5,682 nucleotides of DNA from Bacteroidales bacterium (lineage in GTDB: Bacteria; Bacteroidota; Bacteroidia; Bacteroidales; UBA932), in the NCBI GenBank assembly GCA_012513425.1, contig JAAZCF010000013.1:1-5682 (forward strand), written 5' to 3'. How positions within the stretch are numbered: position 1 is the first letter of the stretch; every line of letters begins with the position of its first letter. Both the position numbers and the translations under genes were made by a program. The notes beneath the pieces are model-generated. The model was not told the origin of the DNA. It was given only the letters and a program-made list of their open reading frames with translations, and did no database searches. Shown here piece after piece: positions 1 through 5,682 of this stretch.

Positions 1-2078
1 CCCAGATATTGACCTCGCTGGGCATCATTAAGACGATTAATATCAGCATCAAACCAAATGTCTTTACCTCCAATAGTAGAGACACCTTTTGCTTTCAGTT
101 GGATACGTTGGATAGGGAAGCGGGATATAATATTACCCCTACTGGAACGACCTTTTACAGCAATATTTGCGAAGTCATAATTTTCGCTGGTTTTCTTTAA
201 TTTTGGCCTTGGCCTGAAATGGATTCGAATAGTTTCAGCCTCACCATTAGGATTGGCAGAAAAATATAGAGCAGTGCTGTCTGGTTTACCTTGAGTAAAA
301 TTGTAAAACTTATTTTTGGTGATACTAGTCACAGCAAAGCGTTTTACAAAGTAAATGCCCCCTTTTCCATCTTGATAAATAGTGTTGTAGATAGTGCGGT
401 TGTCGCCTTTCTTAAACACGGATATATGAATGATATCTTTGCCAATGAAGGTTTTGTCTTTTACAGATGTGACGTAATAGTCACCATTTTTCATGAAAAC
501 AATGATATCGTCAATATCCGAACACTCGCATACGAAGGTTGCATTGTCAATATTCTTTTCATCAAGCCCGACAAAGCCGGTAGCAAAATTTGCATATAGT
601 TTTGCATTAGCAACTACTACTTTTTGAGCATTAATGTTTTCAAACTCTTCAATGCGCGTCAGACGCGGATGCGCTGCACCATATTTGTTTTTAATGTTTT
701 TAAAATGAGCTATTGTATAATCTGTCAGATGCTCCAAGTTGTATTTAACCTTGGCGATTTGATCTTCAGTGGAGCGTAGACGCTCATCAGCGGCCTTTAT
801 GTCAAATTTTGAAATCTTTCTTACAGGCTTTTCAACCAATTTCAAAATATCATCGTTGGAAATAGGCTTCTTTACTATATGTTGATATTCCAACATTGTA
901 TTCATAACATCATCAATCTGAGCCTCCCAAGTTTTGGCATCGTTTTCCAAAACTCTGTATACCTTCATTTCGAAGAATATTTTCTCAAGACTCATTCTGT
1001 GCCAATCGTCTTCGAGCTCAGATAGAGTCACATTGAGTTCTTTCTCGAAAAGATCTTGAGTGTGAAATGCGCAGTAGCTAAGAATGTCATTTATTGTCAT
1101 GAACTCAGGCTTGCCATCTTTGATGACAACAGAGTTTGGCGATATAGTCACAGCACATTTTGTGCAGGCATATAGAGCATCTATAGTCTTGTCAGGAGAA
1201 ATGTCGTTGTACAATTGAAGGACAATTTCGACCTTGTCGGAGCTATAGTCATCAATTCTCTTAATTTTGATTTTCCCGGAGTCATTCGCTGCCACAATTG
1301 AGGCAATAACACTGCCGGTGGTCTCACCGAAAGGGATGTCTTTTATCACTAAAGTCTTTTTATCACTCTTGGTGATTGTCGCCCTTATGCGAACTCGGCT
1401 GCCTCGAAGGCCTCCATTGTATTTGCTGCAATCGGCAATACCGGCAGTCGGAAAGTCAGGATATAGGTCGAATCCTTCCCCTTTCAGTGCTGCAATAGCG
1501 GCATCTAACAACTCATTGAAATTGTGGGGGAGGATTAGAATTTTCAAGCCGACACCAATACCTTTGCTGCCCTGAGCTAATAAAAAAGGAAATTTGATTG
1601 GCAGGGCGACAGGCTCCATATTTGCCCTATCGTAGGTCGGAACCCACTCAGTAATTTTGGGATTAAAGACTACTTCCAAGGCAAACTTGCTCAGCTTTGC
1701 TTCAATATAACGCATGGCAGCCGCTCCATCTCCAGTAAGGATGTTGCCCCAGTTTCCCTGACCATCGATGAGTAACTCTTTTTGCTGGATACTCACTAAT
1801 GCGTCGTAAATAGAAGCATCACCATGTGGGTGAAATTTCATAGTGTCACCCACAATTCCTGCTACCTTATGATAGCGGCCATCTTCATTGATTTTCAAAG
1901 CGTGAAGAATACGTCGCTGCACGGGTTTCAATCCATCTTCAATGTATGGAACAGCTCTGTCGAGCATTACATACGAAGCATAATCCAAAAACCAATCGCG
2001 GTACATGCCGGGCACTTTGTATCTGTTTTCCCCGGCGGCAATCACTCGGTCAAACTTGTTGCCCTTTTCTTCACTCAT
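1..2078 (-). CDS. parC: DNA topoisomerase IV subunit A (3' end beyond the window)
   Basis: This is the DNA breakage-reunion subunit of topoisomerase IV, which with ParE unlinks replicated chromosomes. Reading the minus strand from the ATG at 2078 gives 692 uninterrupted codons running off the window edge, so the last part of the C-terminal domain is missing. Visible signatures in order: DGLKPVQRRIL near the N-terminus; HPHGD at residues 83-87 in the helix that meets DNA and quinolones; AAMRYIEAKLSKFA with catalytic Arg123-Tyr124; ILPHN at 182-186, whose Ile182 aligns with the DNA-bending isoleucine of the family; a helical coiled-coil stretch at about 390-470 ending HPRLTRIEEF; then a beta-rich C-terminal region containing GRSSRG at 643-648. 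GDGAAAMRYIEA and the C-terminal style fit Bacteroidota ParC better than GyrA, and no canonical GyrA box (QRRGGKG) is visible in the part present. It starts 17 bases after era in an A-rich leader without Shine-Dalgarno, so it is probably co-transcribed. Ala88 and the LKI stretch at 178-180 are discussed in the findings. Confidence 0.95.
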   Translation of the reverse strand, partial: MSEEKGNKFDRVIAAGENRYKVPGMYRDWFLDYASYVMLDRAVPYIEDGLKPVQRRILHALKINEDGRYHKVAGIVGDTMKFHPHGDASIYDALVSIQQKELLIDGQGNWGNILTGDGAAAMRYIEAKLSKFALEVVFNPKITEWVPTYDRANMEPVALPIKFPFLLAQGSKGIGVGLKILILPHNFNELLDAAIAALKGEGFDLYPDFPTAGIADCSKYNGGLRGSRVRIRATITKSDKKTLVIKDIPFGETTGSVIASIVAANDSGKIKIKRIDDYSSDKVEIVLQLYNDISPDKTIDALYACTKCAVTISPNSVVIKDGKPEFMTINDILSYCAFHTQDLFEKELNVTLSELEDDWHRMSLEKIFFEMKVYRVLENDAKTWEAQIDDVMNTMLEYQHIVKKPISNDDILKLVEKPVRKISKFDIKAADERLRSTEDQIAKVKYNLEHLTDYTIAHFKNIKNKYGAAHPRLTRIEEFENINAQKVVVANAKLYANFATGFVGLDEKNIDNATFVCECSDIDDIIVFMKNGDYYVTSVKDKTFIGKDIIHISVFKKGDNRTIYNTIYQDGKGGIYFVKRFAVTSITKNKFYNFTQGKPDSTALYFSANPNGEAETIRIHFRPRPKLKKTSENYDFANIAVKGRSSRGNIISRFPIQRIQLKAKGVSTIGGKDIWFDADINRLNDAQRGQYL

Positions 2079-2095
2079 ATTATTTTTTTACTTTA

Positions 2096-2992
2096 TTAAT
2101 CTTGAATATAGCCGAATCTTCGGAGCATCGTTTTATCTTCTCTCCAATCCTGTTCAACCTTGACAAATATCTGTAAAAAAACCTTTTTTTCAAAAAAAGC
2201 TTCCATATCCAGGCGAGCCTGAGTGCCTACTTTTTTAAGCGCAGTGCCTTTATTTCCGATGATAATTCCTTTTTGAGAATTGCGCATGACATTGATAACT
2301 GCTCTAATATCATAGCGTTCTTGCCCTTCTTTGAATTCTTCAATAACGACCTCAGTACAATATGGAATTTCTTTGGTATAATTTTCTAAAATTTTCTCTC
2401 TGATAATTTCGCTGGCAAAAAACCTCATGCTTTTGTCAGTAAATGTATCCTTGTCGTACCATGGAGGACTTAGCGGTAGCAATTCTATAACTCTGTCAAA
2501 AATGGCACTTACATTGAATTTTTCTAAAGCACTAGCGGCAAAGATTTCAGCCCTGGGCACTTCTTCGTGCCATCTTTGTGCCAATTCTTTCACTTGCTCT
2601 TGATCGCTTTTATCAATTTTATTGATAATAATAATCACAGGGCAGAGTAGTTGATTGAGGTTTTCAACATAATCTTTGTTTTTGTCAATTTTCTCGACTA
2701 CATCAGTCACATACAATATGACATCAGCATCACCGATAGCACATTTGACAAAGTCCATCATGCTCTTTTGGAGCATGTATGAAGGCTTTAGAATCCCGGG
2801 AGTATCACTATAAACGATTTGATAATCATCGCCATTGACTATGCCCATGATGCGATGACGAGTAGTTTGGGCTTTGGGTGTGACAATAGACAATTTTTCG
2901 CCTACCAAGGCATTCATCAATGTGGATTTACCCACATTGGGATTGCCTATGATATTAACAAAGCCTGATTTATGATTTTTTGGAGTATCCAT
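2096..2992 (-). CDS. era: GTPase Era, 30S ribosomal subunit assembly factor
   Basis: Era is an essential GTPase that binds the 3' end of 16S rRNA and acts late in small-subunit maturation. The 298-residue product has the usual family length and order. The GTPase domain shows G1 GNPNVGKS (16-23), switch I KAQTTRHRI (40-48), G3 DTPG (63-66), G4 NKID (124-127) and G5 SAL (154-156). The C-terminal KH domain carries the RNA-binding loop GNKG (246-249) and the typical end block DWREDKTMLRRFGY. All nucleotide-binding motifs look intact. The ATG at 2992 shares one base with the TAA stop of the upstream pseudouridine synthase gene (TAATG), which supports this start and suggests translational coupling. 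No Shine-Dalgarno is present. The gene ends with tandem stops (TAATAA) 17 bases before parC. Unlike the common Bacteroides arrangement as I recall it, no der gene follows. Confidence 0.97.
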   Translation of the reverse strand: MDTPKNHKSGFVNIIGNPNVGKSTLMNALVGEKLSIVTPKAQTTRHRIMGIVNGDDYQIVYSDTPGILKPSYMLQKSMMDFVKCAIGDADVILYVTDVVEKIDKNKDYVENLNQLLCPVIIIINKIDKSDQEQVKELAQRWHEEVPRAEIFAASALEKFNVSAIFDRVIELLPLSPPWYDKDTFTDKSMRFFASEIIREKILENYTKEIPYCTEVVIEEFKEGQERYDIRAVINVMRNSQKGIIIGNKGTALKKVGTQARLDMEAFFEKKVFLQIFVKVEQDWREDKTMLRRFGYIQD

Positions 2993-2994
2993 TA
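2990..2994 (-). promoter_or_regulatory. TAATG stop-start overlap between rluB and era
   Basis: The TAA stop of rluB (2994-2992) and the ATG of era (2992-2990) share one base. With no Shine-Dalgarno before the era ATG, terminating ribosomes probably re-initiate here, which would tie Era output to RluB translation. The overlap is seen directly; the coupling is inferred. Confidence 0.7.
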
Positions 2995-4176
2995 GTCAAA
3001 ATTTCCCATCAAAAGGTGATTGATTTCAGCTTCATCAAGGAAACGCCATTGGCCGCGTTTCAAATTCTTTTTAGTTAAACCGGCAAAATAAACTCTGTCT
3101 AGCTTTTTAACTTTATATCCAAGTTGTTCGAAAATACGACGAACGATGCGGTTTCTGCCAGAGTGAATCTCAATACCAACTTCGCTGGAACTTTCATTTA
3201 CATAAGAAAGAGCATCAGCAGCAATGATTCCATCTTCAAGAGTGATACCGCTCAAAACTGCATCAAAGTCTGGTTTTTTAAAATTCTTATCCAACGATAC
3301 GTGATAAATTTTCTTTGTATAATAAGAAGGGTGAGTCAATTTTTCTGCAAGTGGGCCATCGTTTGTAAACATCAATACTCCTGTAGTGGCTTTGTCAAGT
3401 CTTCCGACTGGAAAAACTCTCTCTTTGCATGTGTCGCTGGTGATGAGATCCATTACAGATTTTTCAGCATGAGGGTCGCTCATGGTAGTGACAAAGTTCT
3501 TTGGCTTGTTCATCACAATATAGACTTTCTTCTCGCCTTTGAGTCTTTCTTTACTGAAGCGAATATCGTCAGTTAATTTTACTTTTGTGCCGAGCTCAGT
3601 TACAATAACTCCATTGACTGTTACAAGACCCGCCTGAATATAAGTGTCAGCTTCTCTTCTAGAGCAAACTCCTGAGTTAGCTATAAATTTATTGAGACGA
3701 ACTGTACCGTCATCTTCCTTTACCACAATGCGAGGACGTTTTGTATCGGCATATTGTTTTGGAGTGTATTTTTTCTCACCATACTTTTTTTCTCCAAAAC
3801 TGCGAGATCTTTCGCCATAGTTTCTTCCGCCTGAGCGTTTGTCTGAGAATTTTCTTTCTCCGTAAGGTTTATCTCCTGATGCTCTTTCAAATCTAGGTTT
3901 GTCGTTGTAGGTTCTTTCGCTGCGAGGTCTTTCACTGCGGTTACTGTCGCCGAAACTTCTTTCACTTGAGCGTTTGTCTGAGAAACTTCTGTTACCAAAA
4001 GGTCTCTCTGAAGAGCGTCTTTCTCCGAATTTTCTTTCGCCTGATTTTCTGTCTTGATAATTGTTGCCGCTAGATCTGCGGCTTGTAGAACGGTCATTTG
4101 ACCTACTTGCGCCTGCTGTCGCATCCCTGCGAGGGGCGCGGGCGCCTCTTGGGCGTCCATTGTTGTTGTCTTGCAT
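2992..4176 (-). CDS. rluB: 23S rRNA pseudouridine synthase, RluB/RsuA family, with long basic disordered N-terminal tail
   Basis: This enzyme isomerises a uridine in rRNA to pseudouridine; RluB acts at position 2605 of 23S rRNA in E. coli numbering. Of 394 residues, about 1-148 form a low-complexity tail rich in Arg, Ser, Gly, Lys and Glu with loose repeats such as FSDKRS and GERKF. An S4 RNA-binding domain follows at about 159-205 (RLNKFIANSGVCSRREADTYI). The catalytic domain spans about 217-390, with VMNKPKNFVTT, the hallmark GRLDKATTG (258-266, catalytic Asp261) and GRNRIVRRIFE (339-349). The core matches the RsuA/RluB/RluE/RluF family; RluB is favoured because tailed forms are common in Bacteroidota, but the exact target uridine cannot be read from sequence. 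The ATG at 4176 lies 24 bases below a short hairpin and a candidate promoter, and the tail composition begins immediately after it. The next gene, era, overlaps the stop by one base. Confidence 0.92.
   Translation of the reverse strand: MQDNNNGRPRGARAPRRDATAGASRSNDRSTSRRSSGNNYQDRKSGERKFGERRSSERPFGNRSFSDKRSSERSFGDSNRSERPRSERTYNDKPRFERASGDKPYGERKFSDKRSGGRNYGERSRSFGEKKYGEKKYTPKQYADTKRPRIVVKEDDGTVRLNKFIANSGVCSRREADTYIQAGLVTVNGVIVTELGTKVKLTDDIRFSKERLKGEKKVYIVMNKPKNFVTTMSDPHAEKSVMDLITSDTCKERVFPVGRLDKATTGVLMFTNDGPLAEKLTHPSYYTKKIYHVSLDKNFKKPDFDAVLSGITLEDGIIAADALSYVNESSSEVGIEIHSGRNRIVRRIFEQLGYKVKKLDRVYFAGLTKKNLKRGQWRFLDEAEINHLLMGNFD
3754..4155 (-). repeat. Imperfect internal repeats encoding the Arg/Ser-rich tail of RluB
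   Basis: This segment encodes roughly residues 8-141 of the pseudouridine synthase and is built from short degenerate repeats. An exact 18-base copy, tgagcgtttgtctgagaa on the plus strand, occurs at 3832-3849 and 3967-3984 (both read FSDKRS). A 12-base copy, gaattttctttc, occurs at 3847-3858 and 4027-4038 (both read ERKF). Many other units follow the pattern [S/G]ER followed by an aromatic residue and G. The repeats suggest growth by slippage or recombination, and the tail length probably varies between strains. The end nearest the start codon is locally GC-rich (about 4120-4160), unlike the AT-rich surroundings, because of its Gly/Ala/Arg/Pro codons. Confidence 0.8.
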
Positions 4177-4184
4177 GATATAAT

Positions 4185-4200
4185 GCTTTATTTTTAAAGC
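4185..4200 (-). promoter_or_regulatory. Short hairpin in the rluB 5' leader
   Basis: On the minus strand this reads GCTTTAAAAATAAAGC, a perfect 6-base-pair inverted repeat around a 4-base loop, ending 8 bases before the rluB ATG. If transcription starts about where the -7 element predicts (near 4200), the hairpin would form the extreme 5' end of a leader of only about 24 bases. Such a structure could stabilise the mRNA or affect start-site access in a genus without Shine-Dalgarno sites. The inverted repeat is seen directly; the function is inference. Confidence 0.45.
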
Positions 4201-4205
4201 GGCCG

Positions 4206-4237
4206 CAAATGTAGTGTTATTTTTGATATTTGCTAAA
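4206..4237 (-). promoter_or_regulatory. Candidate Bacteroidota-type promoter for rluB-era-parC
   Basis: The minus strand carries TACATTTG at 4213-4206, an exact match to the Bacteroides -7 consensus TAnnTTTG. Twenty bases upstream is TTTA at 4237-4234, one mismatch from the -33 TTTG element, and the spacing lies in the accepted 19-21 range. The predicted start is near 4200, giving a very short leader before the ATG at 4176. It lies in the only sizeable intergenic gap of the window, just downstream of the pyrF stop, which is where an operon promoter would be expected. Confidence 0.65.
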
Positions 4238-4249
4238 TTTAGACTAAAT
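4233..4249. repeat. Overlapping AT-rich palindromes at the pyrF stop
   Basis: The plus strand reads ctaaatttagactaaat. It holds a perfect 10-base palindrome (ctaaatttag, 4233-4242) overlapping a 13-base inverted repeat (atttag-a-ctaaat, 4237-4249). The cluster covers the pyrF stop codon and the -33 element of the candidate rluB promoter. It has neither the GC content nor the T-run of an intrinsic terminator. An operator role is possible but unproven; simple AT richness could produce it by chance. Confidence 0.3.
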
Positions 4250-5045
4250 ATGCAGCCATTTCTTCAGCCAATGCGTGGGCAGCTTTGCCTGCTGCCTCAG
4301 CAAAATCATTACCTCTCTCTGCATAAATTATGCCCCTTGATGAATTTATCAACAATCCGCAATGACTATTCATACCATATTTAACTACTTCTTGTAAACT
4401 TCCGCCTTGCGCTCCGACTCCGGGAACCAAAAAGAAATGATTTGGGCATATTTTACGAATGGATTCGAACATCTGTGGGCGTGTTGCTCCGACAACAAAC
4501 ATAGTATTGTCAATGCTTCCCCATTGCATGGATTTTTTCATGACTTGTAAATATAGAGGCTCTTCTCCGCTGAATTCAAAATCATTGGCAGATTCGTTGG
4601 AAGTAGCAGCTAATATTATTGCCCATTTGTTGTCATGGTTTAAAAAAGGCATGACACTATCCTTACCCATATACGGAGACAAAGTTACTGCATCGAAATT
4701 CAGAGTCTCAAAAAAAGCTCTGGCATACATCATAGCTGTATTGCCAATGTCGCATCGCTTTGCATCGAGAATAACAAAAATGTCCGGATAGTTTTCTTTG
4801 ATGTATTTCACAGTCATTTCCAATTCATTCCATCCTTGGGCTCCAAAAGCCTCATAAAAAGCACTATTCGGCTTATATGCAACAGCATAAGGGGCGGTTG
4901 CATCAATAATGCCTTTATTAAAGTTGAACAAAGGATGGTTTGTATCCTTAAAGAACTCAGGGATGAGATTGATGTCTGTGTCAAGACCAACGCAAAGAAA
5001 ACTTTTCTTTGCCAAAATGTGTTCGTATAGTTGGTTGAATGTCAT
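4239..5045 (-). CDS. pyrF: Orotidine 5'-phosphate decarboxylase (type 2)
   Basis: PyrF removes CO2 from orotidine 5'-phosphate to give UMP, the last step of de novo pyrimidine synthesis, in the cytoplasm. The 268-residue product is a single TIM barrel of normal length for the type 2 group. Visible active-site elements: Asp22 in CVGLDTD, Lys58 in AYKPN, the catalytic charged network Asp94-Lys96-Asp99 in LDAKRCDIGNT, the PGVGAQGG turn (208-215), and Arg237 in NSSRG, which contacts the phosphate. No key residue is missing. The ATG at 5045 follows the stop of the peptidase gene by 2 bases, so the two are almost certainly co-transcribed. No Shine-Dalgarno precedes it. The TAA stop at 4241-4239 sits inside a small AT-rich palindrome cluster next to the rluB promoter. 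Confidence 0.96.
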   Translation of the reverse strand: MTFNQLYEHILAKKSFLCVGLDTDINLIPEFFKDTNHPLFNFNKGIIDATAPYAVAYKPNSAFYEAFGAQGWNELEMTVKYIKENYPDIFVILDAKRCDIGNTAMMYARAFFETLNFDAVTLSPYMGKDSVMPFLNHDNKWAIILAATSNESANDFEFSGEEPLYLQVMKKSMQWGSIDNTMFVVGATRPQMFESIRKICPNHFFLVPGVGAQGGSLQEVVKYGMNSHCGLLINSSRGIIYAERGNDFAEAAGKAAHALAEEMAAYLV

Positions 5046-5047
5046 AT

Positions 5048-5682
5048 TTATCTATAATATTCGTAAAATTTAGCAATAGATTCCATGCCCTTATAAAATT
5101 GACTCAGCAAATAACTTTCGTTTGGAGAGTGAATAAGGTCTCTTTCTAGTCCAAAGCCCATTAGGAGTGGATCTGCCCCAAGAATTTTCTGGATATCAGC
5201 CAAGATAGGAATACTTCCGCCACCTCTACTAGGCACTGGAGTTATTCCATATACTTCTCCCATTGCCTTTGAGGCTGCCTTATATGCATTAGAAGAAATT
5301 GGAATGAGAAATCCTTCTCCGCCGTGCATCTCTTTGACATTAACAGTGACATATTCAGGAGCAATTGCTTTGAAATGATCTGTAAAGAGTTTGGAAATAG
5401 TTTTGGAATCTTGGTTTGGCACCAATCTCATCGATATTTTTGCGTGAGCTACACTTGGCAGTATTGTCTTAGAGCCAACTCCCGTGAACCCGCCCCATAT
5501 GCCATTTACATCAAGACATGGTCTGATAGTCGCTCTTTCCATAGTACTATAGCCTTTTTCCCCTTTTAAATCTTTTACTTTCAGGAAACTCTTATATTCT
5601 TCCAAATCAAAAGGAGCTTTTGCCAATAAGGCTCTATCTTCTGCCGACAATTCAATAACGTTGTCGTAAAAACCCTTAACAG
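5048..5682 (-). CDS. M20-family metallopeptidase, C-terminal part (5' end beyond the window)
   Basis: The open frame continues to the window edge, reading VKGFYDNVIELSAEDRALLA at its upstream end, so the true start lies outside; a TTG at 5650 inside this frame is just a Leu codon. About 210 residues are present, roughly the C-terminal half of the usual 450. They contain much of the lid/dimerisation domain (LDVNGIWGGFTGVGSKTILPS followed by AKISMRLVPNQD) and the end of the catalytic domain (PSRGGGSIPI, then GLERDLIHSPNES). His184 of the fragment, in IHSPNE, matches the C-terminal zinc ligand of the family. The other metal ligands and the catalytic Glu lie in the missing half. The style resembles cytosolic di- or tripeptide hydrolases (M20 dipeptidase group), but the substrate cannot be deduced. 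pyrF begins 2 bases after the TAA stop. Confidence 0.9.
   Translation of the reverse strand, partial: VKGFYDNVIELSAEDRALLAKAPFDLEEYKSFLKVKDLKGEKGYSTMERATIRPCLDVNGIWGGFTGVGSKTILPSVAHAKISMRLVPNQDSKTISKLFTDHFKAIAPEYVTVNVKEMHGGEGFLIPISSNAYKAASKAMGEVYGITPVPSRGGGSIPILADIQKILGADPLLMGFGLERDLIHSPNESYLLSQFYKGMESIAKFYEYYR

Noticed and set aside
291..599. A plus-strand open frame of about 100 codons
   Set aside because: It lies entirely inside parC on the opposite strand, where the minus-strand reading is uninterrupted and strongly family-like; the plus product shows no recognisable motif.
1267..1575. Another plus-strand open frame of about 100 codons
   Set aside because: It is antisense to the parC breakage-reunion domain and has no motif or plausible context.
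3124..3576. A 150-codon plus-strand open frame
   Set aside because: It is antisense to the catalytic domain of the pseudouridine synthase, which carries GRLDKATTG; the plus product resembles nothing known.
4199..4206. gcggccgc palindrome as a cloning scar
   Set aside because: It is a NotI-type 8-mer, but the flanks are continuous native promoter and leader sequence (TACATTTGCGGCC reads as a typical Bacteroidota -7 region), so there is no sign of vector DNA.
4177..4238. Intrinsic terminator after pyrF
   Set aside because: The hairpins in the gap are short and AT-rich with no GC-rich stem followed by a T-run, so neither qualifies.
5648..5650. TTG as a possible start of the peptidase gene
   Set aside because: The frame stays open upstream to the window edge with typical M20 sequence (GFYDNVIEL), so this is an internal Leu codon of a gene cut by the window.
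1..5682. CRISPR array, tRNA, transposon ends or phage genes
   Set aside because: No regularly spaced direct repeats, cloverleaf-like segments, terminal inverted repeats or mobile-element proteins were seen; coding density is nearly complete with housekeeping genes.

Overview
The window looks like ordinary chromosomal housekeeping DNA from a member of the Bacteroidota, most likely in or near the Bacteroidales. The lineage call is an inference from four signs. The ParC has Bacteroidota-style signature blocks (HPHGDAS, then GDGAAAMRYIEAKLSKFAL). The RluB-type pseudouridine synthase carries a long Arg/Ser/Gly-rich N-terminal tail. No start codon has a Shine-Dalgarno sequence; upstream regions are simply A/T-rich. 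The only clear promoter matches the Bacteroides-type TAnnTTTG form. No species-level call is possible by eye.

All five protein genes lie on the minus strand and fill almost the whole window, so transcription runs from high to low coordinates. In that order they are: the C-terminal part of an M20-family metallopeptidase (enters from beyond 5682, ends at 5048); pyrF, orotidine 5'-phosphate decarboxylase (5045-4239), only 2 bases after the peptidase; a 62-base gap holding a candidate promoter and a short 5'-leader hairpin; an RluB-family 23S rRNA pseudouridine synthase (4176-2992); era, a ribosome-assembly GTPase (2992-2096), overlapping the previous stop by one base; and parC, topoisomerase IV subunit A (2078 to beyond position 1), 17 bases after era.

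The layout suggests two transcription units: peptidase-pyrF upstream, and rluB-era-parC driven from the 4206-4237 promoter. No strong terminator separates them, so readthrough is possible. The second unit combines rRNA modification, small-subunit assembly and chromosome decatenation. The first joins peptide turnover with the last step of UMP synthesis.

I found no mobile element, CRISPR array, tRNA/rRNA gene, phage gene or novel system. There is no gene-free stretch longer than about 60 bases. The points that merit a second look are small: the compact rluB promoter/leader, the repetitive RluB tail with near-duplicated DNA and a long shadow frame, and two sequence features of the ParC breakage-reunion domain.
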